64,000 nt of DNA from contig JACCIC010000141.1 in NCBI GenBank assembly GCA_018907035.1, forward strand, positions 1,106,001 to 1,170,000. The letters are read 5' to 3'. Position numbers and translations under genes: made by a program. Source of the DNA: Sycobia sp. Sy_11 (Eukaryota > Arthropoda > Insecta > Hymenoptera > Epichrysomallidae). The notes beneath the pieces are model-generated. The model had not been told where the DNA came from and searched no databases. It saw nothing but the letters and a program-made list of their open reading frames with translations. Shown in pieces: positions 27,975-42,100 of this stretch; positions within the stretch are counted from its first letter, which is position 1, and each line of letters starts with the position of its first letter.

Positions 27975-30930
27975 GTTTAGAGCAACCAATTCTACTAATA
28001 TCGTATAAGAAATATTAAGATTATTATAAAAAATGATGAAGATTTTTACGATCAGTGTAATTTTTCTAAACTTGTTGATTATTATTTAAAATAATTAGGA
28101 AAAAATTAATAAATTACTTTTGGCGAATCGATGAAATATTATTATTATCAATAAGGACGCCGAAATATTTATTTATCAAAATAAAATAAAGCATAAAGAA
28201 ATTTTGAAGAAAAAAAAACACTGATACTGTTCTAAATACCAAACACAATACAAGAAAATTTGTTTTTTCTCGCTCTAATTCAAAATGTATATTGCTAGTA
28301 TTATAGTTGATTAGATATCCTACTAGAAAATATATTATAGAAATACAAATTTTGAGGAAAGTATAGCATGTTTGGTAGTATATCACTAATTGGAATTGAC
28401 ATTCCATCATTTAAACCGATTATATTTCGAATTTAGAACAATTATACGAAATTCGAGTTTCTTATTAAAATTATAACATTCAGTTCTGAATTTTGTTATA
28501 AATTTATATTAATGTCCACGTTGAAATTATTATAATGCATTCGAAATAGTGCCGAATAGTCGAATGTATTCGAAAATACATGCATGTAAAAACATGTCAG
28601 GACTGACTATTTCATTTGTCAAGGCTCAACCAAAGTATCTGACCATATAGTCTGAAAGTAGTGAAATTACTTTGAAGATATATTACTCTTTTTATATGAA
28701 AGGTATTCTCAGGAAGAAAGACTTTTTTCCCTTTCACCTCTAAAGTAAGAGGTGTGTGAAATGTATTTTTATATTTTTTTTACTGGAATTTTACAAGAAC
28801 GATTTTAAGTTGATCATTAATTTTTAGTTCTTTCGGAAATCCAGCTCTAGGGGATGTAAAAGTTAAATATTATTTTGTTATTAAAAAGAATTTTTTAATT
28901 CAAATTGAAAAATTGTAAAATATATTAATTAAGGCATTTTGAAAGCTTCATATAATAAAAAGATTTAAAAAAACATAACATTTTTCCAAGATTTCGATCA
29001 CTTAATTTATCATCGGTCTTAAAGAAGACAATGAAACTTTTCTTAATTTTATATGTATGTAATTATTTTTCCGAAAAGAGGCGATTTTCAATGTAGCTTT
29101 TTTTTAATGAATAAGATTGTATATATGAAACACGAATGTAACAGTGGTTGAAGATAATCAACTTATCACAAATTTTTTTTTGCATCCATATTGAAATAAT
29201 TGCATGGTCGACGAAGTAGATGAAAATTCACCGGCGAAAAAAAAACATGCAATACGATGTATATTAATTTATTAAACACAAATTTGTAATATATTTTTGG
29301 TTTCACAATAAAAGTTTATTTAAAAATAAAAAATTGCTGGAAAATGGAAATAGAAATACTACAGATACCTATCACATTCCTTAATCTATGCTATCGAAAT
29401 AATGAAATAAATTGAGAAATTTTATTTTCTAGTGAATTTATGATTTGCACCGTGGCTATAAATGAGAATAAACAGTTTTTTCTACTTACTATGTAAGAAT
29501 TGAAAAGCTCGTGGCATAATCGACAAAATGAAGTGAAATACACAACTTTAGAACTACAGGATATTATTTGGTCTTCCATCAAAGTTTTTAACGGTACAGT
29601 TATAGTAACGGACTAGGAACGCAAAGCGAAAAATTGAAGAATTTTTCAGCGTCCGATTATTGTTCTAGTAAAAACGAACATTGACTGGATTTTTATACTA
29701 CAAAGTCTGAAAATGATAGAGTAATGAACAATTCTCATTATTATATCACATCATCATTATTTACTTGTTTATGTATTATTCTCAAATCTTTAAGCAAATA
29801 TTCTCTTAAAATTAATGCTCCGCTAAAACTTCGTACAGGGTAATACTTTCTGGTTTACAATTGTAAGCAAAAATATAAAAAAACAAATTTCGAACGTACA
29901 ATCTTCTCTCAATCTCAGTATTCAGTTATAAATTGTTCATTACGAATCGAGGAATAATTCTTTGCAACCTAACAAAACACTGATTAAATCGATATACAAA
30001 TAAGTAGAAACTAAGTTTTTTTATATTTTTTATAATTAAAAAAAATAAAGCCTGTCACAATATTTTAAGCGCGTATTTATTAAGATTGGAACGGCCATTT
30101 TTCGAAACTCATTAGAACTGAAAAATAACAGTATTCATGATATTATGAAATCGCGGTGAAAAGGGTGAAAACGTTGAATAGGAATATCAGGTCAAAGAAC
30201 AACAATTGAAAATCGTTTCTACCCTGCTTAATCACATTGCCTTGTGACAAATTTTCAACATGAGATGTTCAATTGCGTGATGTACTATCAAACGTGCATC
30301 AAGTCATGTCGAAAAATTAGAAAAAAAATACTTAAAATTTATAGATTTACATAAAAAAATAAATATACAAGTTACGAAACTTTATAAATAGGAGAAAAAT
30401 TAACCTAAGAAAAATTATTCCTTGTTACGTAGTAAAATCCCGGGTGGTAAGACACGTATGAATATTACTATTTTCAAATCTAGAAATAAGCAGAAGATTA
30501 GGAAGTTCTACTAATTCAAATAAATTAAATAACATTAATATGGCTTCGACGTGATTCACTTAGATATTCAAATAAAAATTCGTACGCATTCGTCGGAACC
30601 CATTGTAAACGCAGGCCCTTTGAATATCGATAGCGAAATCTTCAGGTTTTCAAATGAGATCTATTGATGAAGAATCGAACGAAGACAAGAATCCAGTGTA
30701 AGGAGCTAATTTTTTAACTTGATGTATTTTTAATTTAATGATTTACTAAATCTGCCATATCTCTAATCCCAATAATTCTTGTTTTTCTCTTTTTTTTTTT
30801 TTAAATCTTACATACTCTGACCGACGTACGTATAAAGAGAAGCGTCGCAAATCCGAGGCGCTTAAATTTCTTTTATCTGATGGAACTCGTTTTTCTCACA
30901 ACTTTAAAAACCCTTAATATCGTTAAATAA
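27975..30930. other. AT-rich intergenic DNA, no gene seen
   Basis: Past the aataaa at 28108 the region is AT-rich with only short biased open frames. A cluster of small palindromes (gtattcgaaaatac, acatgcatgt) near 28566-28590 is the only structure noted. Confidence 0.5.
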
Positions 30931-30934
30931 GAAT

Positions 30935-31625
30935 TTGAATTTTTTCGACGAAGCACGTTCAAATTTCACTGCTCAGCAATTCTCGATGCGCCGGGCGACT
31001 ACTGTACCGGGCTATAGACTTGGCCAGCCGCGTCCCACCAGCCGTAAAGCAACGATTGCGAAGCTTCGCTGTATCTTTAAATTACCGTCACCGATAAGGA
31101 CGTACAAGACAAGCGACCGTAAAGTCTCTAAAATGGAGTTTTCGCGAGACCGGCGAGGAAGGGGGAGGGTAAAATCAGAAAAAGAGCCAGGGGTTGCGCG
31201 AGCGCCGCGGCTGCGCTGCTACGCCCAATAAGGCGGGATAGAAGACGGAGTACGGCGCGCGAGGCATTACGTACGTGTGTATATATACAAGTATCAGAGA
31301 GACATCAGCGGAGAGCGTCCGCGGGGAAGAAATGGAGAAGGAAGGAGCGCGGGAGCGAGAGGGCGGGGGAGGGGAGGGGGAGAGAGCGGCCACACGTGGT
31401 GGACGCGCGCGGACGGCCGGCGACGCTCCTTCCAATCTTCGGCGGGCGGCCGCCCACCGCGATCTCCCGCCGCGTTGGGGTAGGCTCTCCCGGAGACTCC
31501 TCGCACCAGGCGACCAGCCGAGTCGCGGAGTTCGGAGCCGCCCGGGCCAGGGCCGAGCGGCCGACTCGGGGGGCCCCGCGCTGACGGGGCGCGCGGTGCT
31601 CTCCGCTGGCAGCTCATCGCCGCTA
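30935..31625. promoter_or_regulatory. CpG-rich island bordered by a (TA)n tract
   Basis: A GC-rich, CpG-dense block has a purine-rich G/GA segment near 31330-31390 and ends directly at a (TA)n tract. Overlapping open frames on both strands (up to 180 codons) are Arg/Gly/Pro/Ala-rich and run into YIYIYI from the TA repeat, so they are not taken as genes. A promoter or first exon of an unrecognised transcript is possible; a cAMP-element-like tacgta lies near 31269. Confidence 0.4.
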
Positions 31626-31626
31626 T

Positions 31627-31630
<4 letters not shown>

Positions 31631-31678
<48 letters not shown>
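31631..31678. repeat. (TA)n microsatellite
   Basis: About 48 bp of alternating AT immediately follows the CpG-rich island. Confidence 0.95.
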
Positions 31679-31680
<2 letters not shown>

Positions 31681-34600
31681 GCGACGCTACGACCGCGAGA
31701 GGAGTGTATATATTGCAGACATTACCCTACACGAAGAAGCGGGGATATGTATGTGTATCTCGTGTTACAAAACGGCCGCGATCGCCTTCTACTTTTTCGT
31801 TGCGAAATCGCGGTTAACTTGTACTTACATATTTATATATAATATAAATTTAAACTGCTGAATAAGTCCAGAAAAATTCAGGAGCATGTCCCCAATGAGA
31901 CGGTCTGTATTATATACTATTGACATGTTTATTTATTTCCGCAAATTGATAAAACGTTTGACCTTTCAAAAAATAACATGTAATTAACGGTGCACACAGT
32001 GTGTCATTTTCTATTTTAATTTATCCTGGGATAGTAAAATATAACGCAATTATCGTTATAAGAATATAAATAATTTATATAAACAGTTTAACATATCTGA
32101 AATTTAAGAATTCGTCCATTTTGAAATGTATATTATTGTTTTTTAACACTTGGTAGTTAATTAATGTGTGTGTGTGTATTCTTAAATTTAAACTATTATG
32201 TTCAACTAAGTAATCATCACCCAAAAAAAGAAATTTAATTCTTGAAAAAAAAAATGAAAACGCGCTTACCCGTAACTCCATAACACAGGCGTAATTGACA
32301 TTATGATTATATAATGTAAATATATGATGATTATATAAAAAATAATATATGATTATAATAACTATATATGAAAATTCGAGAAGTATGAATAAATTCAACA
32401 TAGGCATTCCTCAGAAAGCATATCATGTATTAAAAAATTTTTTTTTAAAACTCGCAGCCATTTTTCATTGTAGCACAATATTCTTTTCAATATCACGAAG
32501 AACATTATAAGTAGAGAAAATTGAATAAAATGTTTAATAGTAGTCTATCAATACTATGAAAAATAGACTACCATGGTATTAATTCGATAAAAACTTTGCG
32601 ATTGATTCATAAAATTGATTGTTAACTCGAAGAGACATAAGTTTACATGCAGATTTTACCATGTTAAGTTAAATAAGAGAAGATTTTACAGTTTTCTAAT
32701 AATGAAAAAAATATAAAATCGCATTATAAAATCTAGATAAACATTTCTATAAAATATATAGTAGTGGAATTATATGGTAAACTAATAAAATAGCATACAT
32801 AATACTATATAAAATATATTAAATATAGTAACGATAAGCTTTACAATTAAAATAGTTTAAATATTTAACGCTTTAATATTTTACATGCTAACGATGAAAC
32901 TATACATTTATAAATACGGATTCATCAGAAATTTGCCGTTTGAATTGTTATTTTTTCTTTCATTCCAACGCTAAAAGTATAAATTTGTGATAAAAATTTT
33001 TTATTTTATTTAATCATTTATTTTTATTTAACTGTATTGAGCTTCGAATCCAAAGTTATATTGTTCATTTAATACCTTTGCATGTGTGAAAGATGGATCA
33101 GAAAATATATAGCCAGCATACGTGTGTCTGTGTGTTGGACTTTACTTTAATAAAAATAATTTAATAAAAAATCAATTGTACGGGAATAAACACTATATAT
33201 ACAAATTTCCGGGTAGCAATCACAAAATGGCACAATTCATATGATTAATTAAATGAAAATGTAAATACGCTGACTGTAACACAAAAAAAATAACCGTGCT
33301 TGACTTTATTGGAAGAAATTACAATCACGATGAAGGTTATAAATTCAATTTAATTAATTACGTAAATGTATTTTTTTAATGCATCATATATAGGAAAAAT
33401 CCATTTTCGTAATAATTGAATTAAATAAAAATATTTTTGTATTGAATACAGCTAAATTTTGTATTAATTATGAATAACATTTCTTTGAAATCGATTTCAT
33501 TATTAGTCGTAGATATTAGCAAAAAAAAAGAAATTAATTATTTCATGCTAAAATTTGGTCATTTTCAAGTTCGGTCACGTAGTGAATTGCGAATTAACGG
33601 CTAAAACGGGAGCCTACAACTCAAATTTATATAACTATAAGGTTATTGAACTAATTATTAATAACTTTGTATAGGGTTATCAATGATTTTAGTTAAACGG
33701 AATTTGGTTTTTAAAAGTAAAGTCAGATTTATATATACGTGAATATAAATCCGTCTATTTATATTTGAAAAGGTTACTTTCTAGCAAATTACTATTTTAA
33801 ACTGTCATTTATAAAAGAATCAATCGTTGAATTTACCGAGACTCCTTTGCAAGTTCAGAGTTGTTTTCGAAAGCTACTTTACCTAATTCTCGATACCCAG
33901 AAACTCTCTACTTCGATAAAATTTTTATTATCGTGTGAATATGTTTTTATTACGTAGCAAGAAAATGGTTTTCTTAAATGAAGAAATAGTATTTTGTAAA
34001 CAAAATTAAAGCACTACATTTTCGTATAGCCCATCAGGAACTAAGAGAGCACATACGTATTATTGAAATCATGCTGTGTGTTAATTGCAAATAGCGATAA
34101 CTGAATAATTAATACATCCATCAAATGTAATACATTAAAAAAAGCGACATTTATTATGTATACCTATCAAAAATATCATTCTCATTTTTTTAAATTATTA
34201 AAAAAACCGTCGTCGTAAAGACTTGATTGAATTATCGTCAAGCTTTCTAAAAATAATAGAATTCAAGATTTTTGCGAGGAAATTATTTAATCATCGAATA
34301 TTTAATGAACATTTAATGAGTGAAAAATATAAAGTTGAAACATCCGTCTAAATAACGATTGTATAAGTTCGTCCTAGAGCATCTGCTAGGTTTAAGGGTA
34401 GAATAACAAATGTTTCTTGTCACAAAAGCAAAAATTGACGAATATTTATGCAATTAACGGTAATCTATTATTTTTAAGCTTGAAGGCCCCTAGTAAAAAA
34501 TTCTTCTTGCATGGTCGCGGCTTGGTCGGTTAATGTTGTATTTACAGGAAGTACTAGTTTATTATGTAGATATAAAACAGCCAGTGATTTAGAAATCTGA

Positions 34601-34860
34601 AAATTATTAAAAAATGTTGTTATGCTCGCCAATTATTCAATTTTGAATTGTAAATAAAATGGCTCGTTATCGTAGGTCTAAGATGCGTCAGCAGATATCG
34701 TAAGACAAAACGTGCACACGCTATACTTTCAAGGTTACTACTTGCTTCGATATTGCTCTGACTTGAAATTTCTACTTTTAATTTATATTTATTATTCTTC
34801 CATTGTTTTATCCATTAACAAAGTAAGAATCGCATATAAAGACAACCAAAAAATCACCTT
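31679..34860. other. AT-rich intergenic DNA, no gene seen
   Basis: No recognisable exon, RNA gene or transposon is visible. All open frames are short and AT-biased. Confidence 0.55.
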
Positions 34861-34861
34861 C

Positions 34862-35265
34862 TATCACCTTCAAGAGCCCCCGGTCGATACGCCTATAGCA
34901 CGTCCCTGTACTGTCGATCTCTCGCGGAATCCGCGCGCGCGCGCCGCTGAGAAGAAGCCTCTCTCCGCCTATAAAGAGAGAGCCGAGTAGGAGGAGGAGG
35001 AGAGCTCGTTGTCGTCGCGGAGGCACCGCCGTCTCGGCAATGATATTATTCTATATATATATATATATATATAGATAGATAGAAAGGGCTTTGGTGGTGG
35101 GCGGAGCGCAATGATATAAGGGGAAGCGGGTCGAAGGAGAGCGGCGCGTCGCGACGCGCGACGATCAAAACCGCGCGCGCGACCGCGCCGCGGTAGCAAC
35201 GGCGGTCGCTCGCAGCTCGCGGTTACCAGGAGCCCATAGCGAGGTAGAAGGTACATCGCTACTTT
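34862..35265. promoter_or_regulatory. CpG-rich island with TATA-like element
   Basis: A GC-rich block contains cctataaagagagagccgag near 34968-34987, resembling a TATA box followed by a GA stretch, and gcgcgcgcgcg near 34931. A (TA)n tract (35052-35073) splits the island. Open frames on both strands reflect base bias. It is likely a promoter or enhancer, with no target gene recognised. Confidence 0.4.
35052..35080. repeat. (TA)n plus (TAGA)n microsatellite
   Basis: A short TA tract followed by three TAGA units interrupts the CpG-rich island. Confidence 0.9.
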
Positions 35266-35277
35266 CGATATACAAGC

Positions 35278-35345
35278 ATGTATATCTATCTATATATATG
35301 CGTATATATATATATATATATACACACACACGCACACATACACTC
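35278..35345. repeat. Compound (TA)n/(CA)n microsatellite
   Basis: TATC and TA units pass into CA/CG-containing acacacgcacacata. Confidence 0.85.
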
Positions 35346-35482
35346 GCGTAACATAATACTCATATATATCATTCGCATGTGCGAGGGGTCATACTCCAAG
35401 CTGCTCCAAGCTTTGTCGCGATAAATCAATCTTATTAGGGACCGTCTTCTGTGTTACTGCGATATCGATATGATTTTGAAGG

Positions 35483-35486
<4 letters not shown>

Positions 35487-35518
<32 letters not shown>
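35487..35518. repeat. (TA)n microsatellite
   Basis: About 32 bp of alternating TA. Confidence 0.9.
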
Positions 35519-35521
<3 letters not shown>

Positions 35522-35955
35522 TTAAGATAACAAAAATCTAAATTTATGGTTTTGTAGCTACGATGATTTATAATAAATAATAAAATTTTTTACAGATTTA
35601 CAAGACAACGAAAAATAAAGGCTGTAAACTTAAATTTTAAATGTTTTAAATTCATTTAAATTACCATTTTTAAACAAAATATCACTATTGAAATTTTTAT
35701 GAATATTATTGATTGACTTTTCACACGCCCAGTGCAATGTTATAACTAATAATGTTATAAATAATAATCAAAAATCTATATAAAAATATAAATCATTCTT
35801 GATGATGATGATGATATTTATCAGAGCTCTTTATAAGTATGAAGATCTCAACGTATCCAACAATCGATGTAACTCTTTTATGCGCACCGTCGATAATATT
35901 AATATTGATTATACATTCCGCATTATTATTATTATTATTATAAAAATATGTTTTT

Positions 35956-35980
35956 CACACACACACACACGCGCGCGCGC

Positions 35981-36022
<42 letters not shown>
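35956..36022. repeat. Compound (CA)n(CG)n(TA)n microsatellite
   Basis: A continuous alternating purine-pyrimidine tract in three blocks: CA, then gcgcgcgcgc, then about 42 bp of TA. Such sequence can adopt Z-DNA (CA/CG part) or cruciform (TA part) structure. Confidence 0.95.
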
Positions 36023-36024
<2 letters not shown>

Positions 36025-36410
36025 TACTACCATAGCACATTTACAATATTGTAAATAAAGCTCATATTGAATAACATATCTATATATATCGGTGTAATAT
36101 ATTAAATCAATTTTAAGGATTCTAAACTTTTAAAAATTTTTTACTTTTGTGTTAGATTGAAAAAATTCTCCTTAAAATATGATTTGTTCATTAAAAAAAT
36201 ATTTCTAACCGCAAAATTTGCAGGATAAATATAGCCTCTATATTATTATGATAACCTAATATTTGTTATCACACTAATCCACTAATATAAATCTCGTTTG
36301 CATGGCCATTTCAAAAAATTATTTGTTGTAAAGTAAATAGTTTAATAGTACCATTATGGCGTTTCTCGGTCTTCTGGCGAATAGAGAGCAATGACCAACA
36401 TCCTTCGATA

Positions 36411-36482
36411 GCCGTGATCGTCTAGTGGTTAGGACCCTACGTTGTGGCCGTAGTAACCCAGGTTCGAATCCTGGTCACGGCA
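36411..36482 (+). tRNA. tRNA-His (GTG)
   Basis: The 72-nt sequence folds as a canonical tRNA. The acceptor stem gccgtga pairs with tcacggc, leaving discriminator A. The D-arm region is tcgtctagtggttagga (box A-like), the anticodon stem ctacg/cgtag holds loop ttGTGgc, and the T arm has ggttcgaatcc (box B). The anticodon GTG reads His codons. A run of T residues 27-35 bp downstream (near 36510) is a suitable RNA polymerase III terminator. No intron is present. Confidence 0.97.
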
Positions 36483-36796
36483 ATGTGTAGTAGCATTGTC
36501 ACGGTGAAGGTTTTTTTTGCACTTTTTTTGCAATTCTTAGATTTTTTATTGACTTCGTTTTGGGATTGTATAATAAATTTTCATTAAAAACAATTCAATA
36601 ACTTTTTATCGAAAAATAAATTTATTTAATAAATTTTTTTTTTAAATCGCATCGTATAACTTGTATTTCCTTTTGCTTAAAATCTTTGATATAAGAGGAA
36701 AATTTATTAAGTTTTAGATCTTCGGAAATAGAGCACAAGTAATTACATACATTAAAAAAATGAGAAAAAAATTATGAATATCAATGAAGAACTAAG

Positions 36797-36798
<2 letters not shown>

Positions 36799-36869
<71 letters not shown>
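36799..36869. repeat. (TA)n microsatellite
   Basis: About 70 bp of alternating TA. Confidence 0.95.
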
Positions 36870-36874
<5 letters not shown>

Positions 36875-36987
36875 CACGTTTCATTGAACACAAGTATTAT
36901 GAAACTTGCAAGTCATAAATTTTATTTTTCTATTGTGAAATCAATGAGAATGCGTAAATGTAACACAACAAATATCAGCTGCGATTG

Positions 36988-36989
<2 letters not shown>

Positions 36990-37022
<33 letters not shown>
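36990..37022. repeat. (CA)n microsatellite
   Basis: About 32 bp of CA repeat. Confidence 0.95.
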
Positions 37023-37028
<6 letters not shown>

Positions 37029-38505
37029 ACTTGCTTCCGATCTACTTTATTATAATTTACTGAACCGAGTCAGTGTACCCACGCGCTACATATATATAAT
37101 AAATTTATCTCCTTTTTTACCCTATATTAAGTTTTTAATTCGATATAATTATGCTCGCAAAATGAACAATTTGATCAATGACGAGGCGTCGTCTAAAATT
37201 TAATATGTAAGTTCAACAAACCGTGCATTTTGCTCAATACCTGGTAATTATGCTAATTGTCCAGGTTATAAATGTTGCATGTAAATTATTCTACTATAGA
37301 TTCTACTGTGATATACACGTATATATTATACACAGATGAATGATAAATTGTTGCAGTTTTTTTTTTTACAAAAGATTACTGTTTCATTTCCACGACAATA
37401 AACAATAAAGTGGAAAAATAGTAAAAAGTTTTTGAAACACATAAAAAATAAATTCACGAAATAATAATATGAAATAATAAAGATATGAATGGAAATTTAT
37501 ATTTTTTTTCATAAAACTTCTGGACTTATGGTGATGTGCTTCTCGATCATCGATTTACAGAATCATCATTATATCGTAAAATTCCTGGAGTTGAATTATG
37601 ACACAAAATAAAAGCTTGGTTTTTCTGCCTTTAAGTGCTATATTAAGAGCTCAATAATAATGTATTGTGAATTATGATTCGATTAAAATGTTTTTTCCTT
37701 AATGATGCTTACAAGCTTCGACCTACTGTACGATCGAAACGAACGAAAATTAAAAATAGCATTTTTAGATTCATTCTTTCATTTAGCATATAAAAAGATG
37801 GGAATTTTAGTTTTTGCTATACGTTTATTTTTTTTTATTAATAATGATTTTATATAGTCTTTTTATAGTTCATCAAATATAGATCTATTTTGAAATTATT
37901 TATAAAATATATAAATGTTTTGTTATTTTTTTTATAGATTCTGAAATGAAAACTTATGTATTAATTTTTTGTTATTTTAATGAGTCATTAGTTCAAGGAT
38001 TCGCAAAAATTAGTACTTTATCAAAAAAATAGATAATTTAAAAAATTTTCGAAGCACATTTTTATATCAGAATAAAATAATAATTTATATGAATACTTTA
38101 AGTATAAAATGAAAAATATTATATATAATATTTTTACAATCAACTAAAAACTAAAAAATTAATTTTCATTATTAAATATAGATTCTTTATCAAAAAACAT
38201 GATACAAATATTGATCTGCTAAATTAATTCCCACGATAAATGTGGTGAAGTAAAACTAATAATTTGATTGAGAGTAAATTAATATTTAATTTTTAAAATA
38301 GATTACATATAAAAATTGTTTTGCTACATTGTATTTGAGTATAAAAATATATTTTGCTGAAAGAATTTTTTTTTGCTTATTATTTTGAAAAATGTGGCTT
38401 CAATTTTATTTTATTTATTTTATTTCATTTATTTTATTTTCTTCTTCTATAATTGTTCAATATCAATATTAAATACTTATACCTATTTACATTCAATCTT
38501 TATGT

Positions 38506-38510
<5 letters not shown>

Positions 38511-38574
<64 letters not shown>
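38511..38574. repeat. (TA)n microsatellite
   Basis: About 64 bp of alternating TA, roughly 290 bp before a TATA-like box of the downstream secreted-protein gene. Confidence 0.95.
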
Positions 38575-38860
38575 AACTATTAAAATCACTGCATTATGTT
38601 GCACTGTTATTTGATTTTGATTTATGCTACAATCTCCCGTAGCCTCTATCTAGTGTCTATTTAATTAAAGAATAGGGATCAAAATGATTTCAAATTTGTT
38701 TTTAATATTTTTTACCAAATCATTACAATGATTTCAGAATGATTCTTTAACATAACGACTCAATGATTTCCTAGAGTGAGTGGCTCCTTGCCACTAAGTC
38801 ACCTAGAAGCGCGTGAAAAATGTATTCCAAAATTCGACCCAAAGAGAAAAAGCGAGACAA

Positions 38861-38868
38861 TATAAAAA
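38861..38868 (+). promoter_or_regulatory. TATA-like box upstream of secreted-protein gene
   Basis: tataaaaa lies about 285 bp upstream of the proposed start codon at 39147. The intervening leader would carry small upstream ORFs (for example ATGATG at 39001, ending at 39036). Assignment rests on position only. Confidence 0.3.
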
Positions 38869-39146
38869 AGTCTTAAAAACTGTCTACGAGAGTTCCAGCA
38901 GCTCTGTGATTCACGTGTATAATCAAAAGAAAATCAAGCCGAACCAATGTTTTTAATTTGTGGGTGTCGAAAGACATAGCGAGTGGAAAGTGCGAAAACG
39001 ATGATGAATGCAGATTCTTGGCCGTATAAGATATAAGTCCAAGCGTTATTGCGTCGGCGGCAGTTCAAATTTTTTATTTGATGACGTTAAGATCCTCCAA
39101 GACAAAAATCGTGATTGTGAATGTGCCACAAAAACCCAGTCTGCAG

Positions 39147-42100
39147 ATGGCCTCAAAACTGCTCTTTCTCCAACTTTATGCATTTCTACTGGCAAGTGGT
39201 AAAGTTTCGCAATTGATTTGATCTAGAATAACGTGACTAGTATAGAAATAGTGTAGAGACTAGTTTGACCTAAAATAAAGGAAAATGTGCTGTTAAATTA
39301 CCGTGGTTGCCGAAAATTGCTGTACTTGGAAATTATTAGTGTTACGAACAGTTGACATAGTCAAAGGATTTCTATGCAATAATAGTTCATGGACGTTTTT
39401 CTCCAATACTACAATAATTCAACTTCTCATATTGTAAAATAATTTTTTCTTCATGTTATGCATCAGTTGTTCGTAAATTGAAAAAAAACTCTTACATTTC
39501 TTTTCGTGTTATTCATTTACTCAGAAAGTTGTATTTAAATGCTTATTTCCAAAGCCGTTTATGATAAACAAATATTTCAGTTCATACATTCGCGATTTCA
39601 GTGCGTCTCCATTTTTTTATACCCGACATATATAAACCGGATAAAAATGAACGGAATGATTAAAAACTGAATGAATTTCATGATTTTATAGAAGGCTGCT
39701 TGAATACCTATGATTTATGCATTTAATGACGTATTTTTCTTACTAATAGCGCGGGGATATCCAAGGTATTTATCCAGCGGCCAGACATGCATAGATTTGT
39801 GCTCCAGTTGTAACGGCATTGCGTCTTTCGTAAACGATCGATGTGAGTGCAATATAGGGGATAACTCCAACGAAGGTATTTTTTGAGATACTCATAACTA
39901 TGAAACAACCAGGACAATGTCAGACATGTTCGGTGCTTATACTTTTTTTACATAAATAACGTAGCAACTATGCATGGAAATTTTTGAAGTTTAGAAATAT
40001 ATACCAAAATGCGTATTCACAGCTTTTACAATTTAAAATTCAATGTGTTAAATGCTTATATTTTGTAGAATTGAAAATCTTTCATCCATAGTTGGTATCC
40101 AAAATTTTGCAACTTTATTCATTTTTCTTCAGAGGCAGATTGCCTTATACGAATGAGGCGAGAAGCTGGAACACATGGATTAGATTCAATGTCATGTGAC
40201 TTGAGTAATGATCGGAGATCGACCCGGTGCACTCTAGGGTTCAATCATCGCTTTGGAAATCGTGAGTACAATAAAGATAAAAGAAGAAATTTGCAGAAAT
40301 AATATAGAGCAACGATATTTAATGCTTTAATCTCTAGAGAACATTCAAATATTCATCATAATTTTTTTTCAAAAAATCAGTAGCATTAGGTCCACGTGCA
40401 TTGCTGAAATCTCTTCTTAGTCAGAAAATGTTTTCAATATTAAATAGCAACTTTATGTATGCTTCTTTGGAGATGAATGCAGTCGACCAATATAGAGTAA
40501 ATTAAGCTGAAATAATCATTATTATATATCGATACCTGAGGGTAACACAAACCTAATTGAAATTTTGTAGTCATACTCCAATTTTTAAGGAATATGAATC
40601 CAAGTAAAAATTTCAAATAGCCCAATTTCAATGTCAGCATAATTTCTATATAATATGATTCGTGATTGTTATATTAATAACTGATTCGTGATTAGAAAAC
40701 AAAATTGATTTCAGATGATTTCGAGCAACTAGCAAAATATTTTATGAATGATGGACCATTAACAGGAACCATTTTTCAAGCCCCACCTTATACTAATAAA
40801 GCCGAGAGTTCAGAACTTGCAGAATCTTCAAAAGTCATTACTCAACCTCCTGAAACAATGAAACAATCCACTAATACAGTACCAACTGAAAAGGTTGTGC
40901 TAAGTTCCAAGTCCGTAACATATTCTTTGTAAATCTATAGCCTACTAGACTTTATCAAATACTTCACATCAACAGGTTGCATCAACGCCGCCAACAAAAA
41001 ACGAGCCAGTGAAATCAAAGGACTGTTTAAGAACATCTGAAACTAATGCACAACCAAAGAACAGTATGTCGTTATCGGAAACAAATCGCGCAAATTCCGA
41101 ATTGGACGAATCTAGTTCGCAAACGTCTGGAAATGAGAATGGACAGATATCGGTTATACAATTCACGCCAGGCCCCAATACACCATTAATCCAAATTACA
41201 CCAGGCTCCAAAGGACCAATAATTGGAGCCATAAACCCTAATACTTTAACTGGATCAGCCAGGCAGGCAAACTTAGGTGCAACTTCACATAACTGGGGTC
41301 CATCAATTTTAGAGTTTTTAAGTCGACAATTCTCACCGCCTATGCTTGGGATTCCACAAGCTATTAAAACTGTAACCGAGACTCCAGGTATTAGTGAATT
41401 AGTCAGTGCTCCAGGAAATTTATTAAATTCTCTTATGCAACGTTGGTCTAATAAGTTTTCTCGGCAAAATGATGTAAGTGTTGTTTTAATTTGAATAGAA
41501 ACTTCTAATAAATATTTGTTCTGCCTTCCATAATAAATTTAAATATTTAAATCAATTAAACTTTTTGTATTAATCAAATGTATTGTACTTTTTGTAGAAT
41601 GTTGGTTCAAAACCGGAGCCAAAAGAGTCTGTAAATCAAGGTAAAGAATCTCAGAACCTCAGTAATGATTCTGATAATAATAATGATCCAATTGTTCCTG
41701 CAAGCAACCCATCAGACAACACACCAGAAATTGATGATGCAAATTCTGAAGTAGATTTGCCATCTCCGAAAGAGTCTACAAATATAGCTGAAAAATCTGA
41801 GGCCCCTAGTAGTGATTTAGATAATAAAAATACTGCTAATGTTGATTCAAATGATCCATCAACAAATATGCCACAATTCAATTATATAAATACTAATGTG
41901 GGGTCACCATTATTTGGACTACTAAATCCCACTTTAGGTTCTGCTGCCCCATCACAACTATCATACTTTCCACAAATTCCAGGATTTTCAGCAATGCCTG
42001 TGATCCATAGCCCAGTAATAAATGGTTTGTCCCCATATAGTAGCTATATTCCTCATATACCATCACCGACTTATATTCTTAGTTCAGCAATAAGTATACC

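Larger units (their letters stand above)
36483..38800. other. AT-rich intergenic DNA with three microsatellites
   Basis: The region contains (TA)n at 36799-36869, (CA)n at 36990-37022 and (TA)n at 38511-38574. No gene is recognised in the remaining AT-rich DNA. Confidence 0.55.

Noticed and set aside
31275..31817. 180-codon open frame over the 31-kb CpG islet
   Set aside because: Arg/Gly-rich by base composition and runs through a TA repeat (YIYIYI); competing frames of similar length exist on both strands.
30000..36410. Well-known insect microRNAs hosted in the orphan CpG-islet regions
   Set aside because: By eye I found no mature sequence of common conserved families such as let-7, bantam, miR-9 or miR-124; an unknown hairpin is not excluded.
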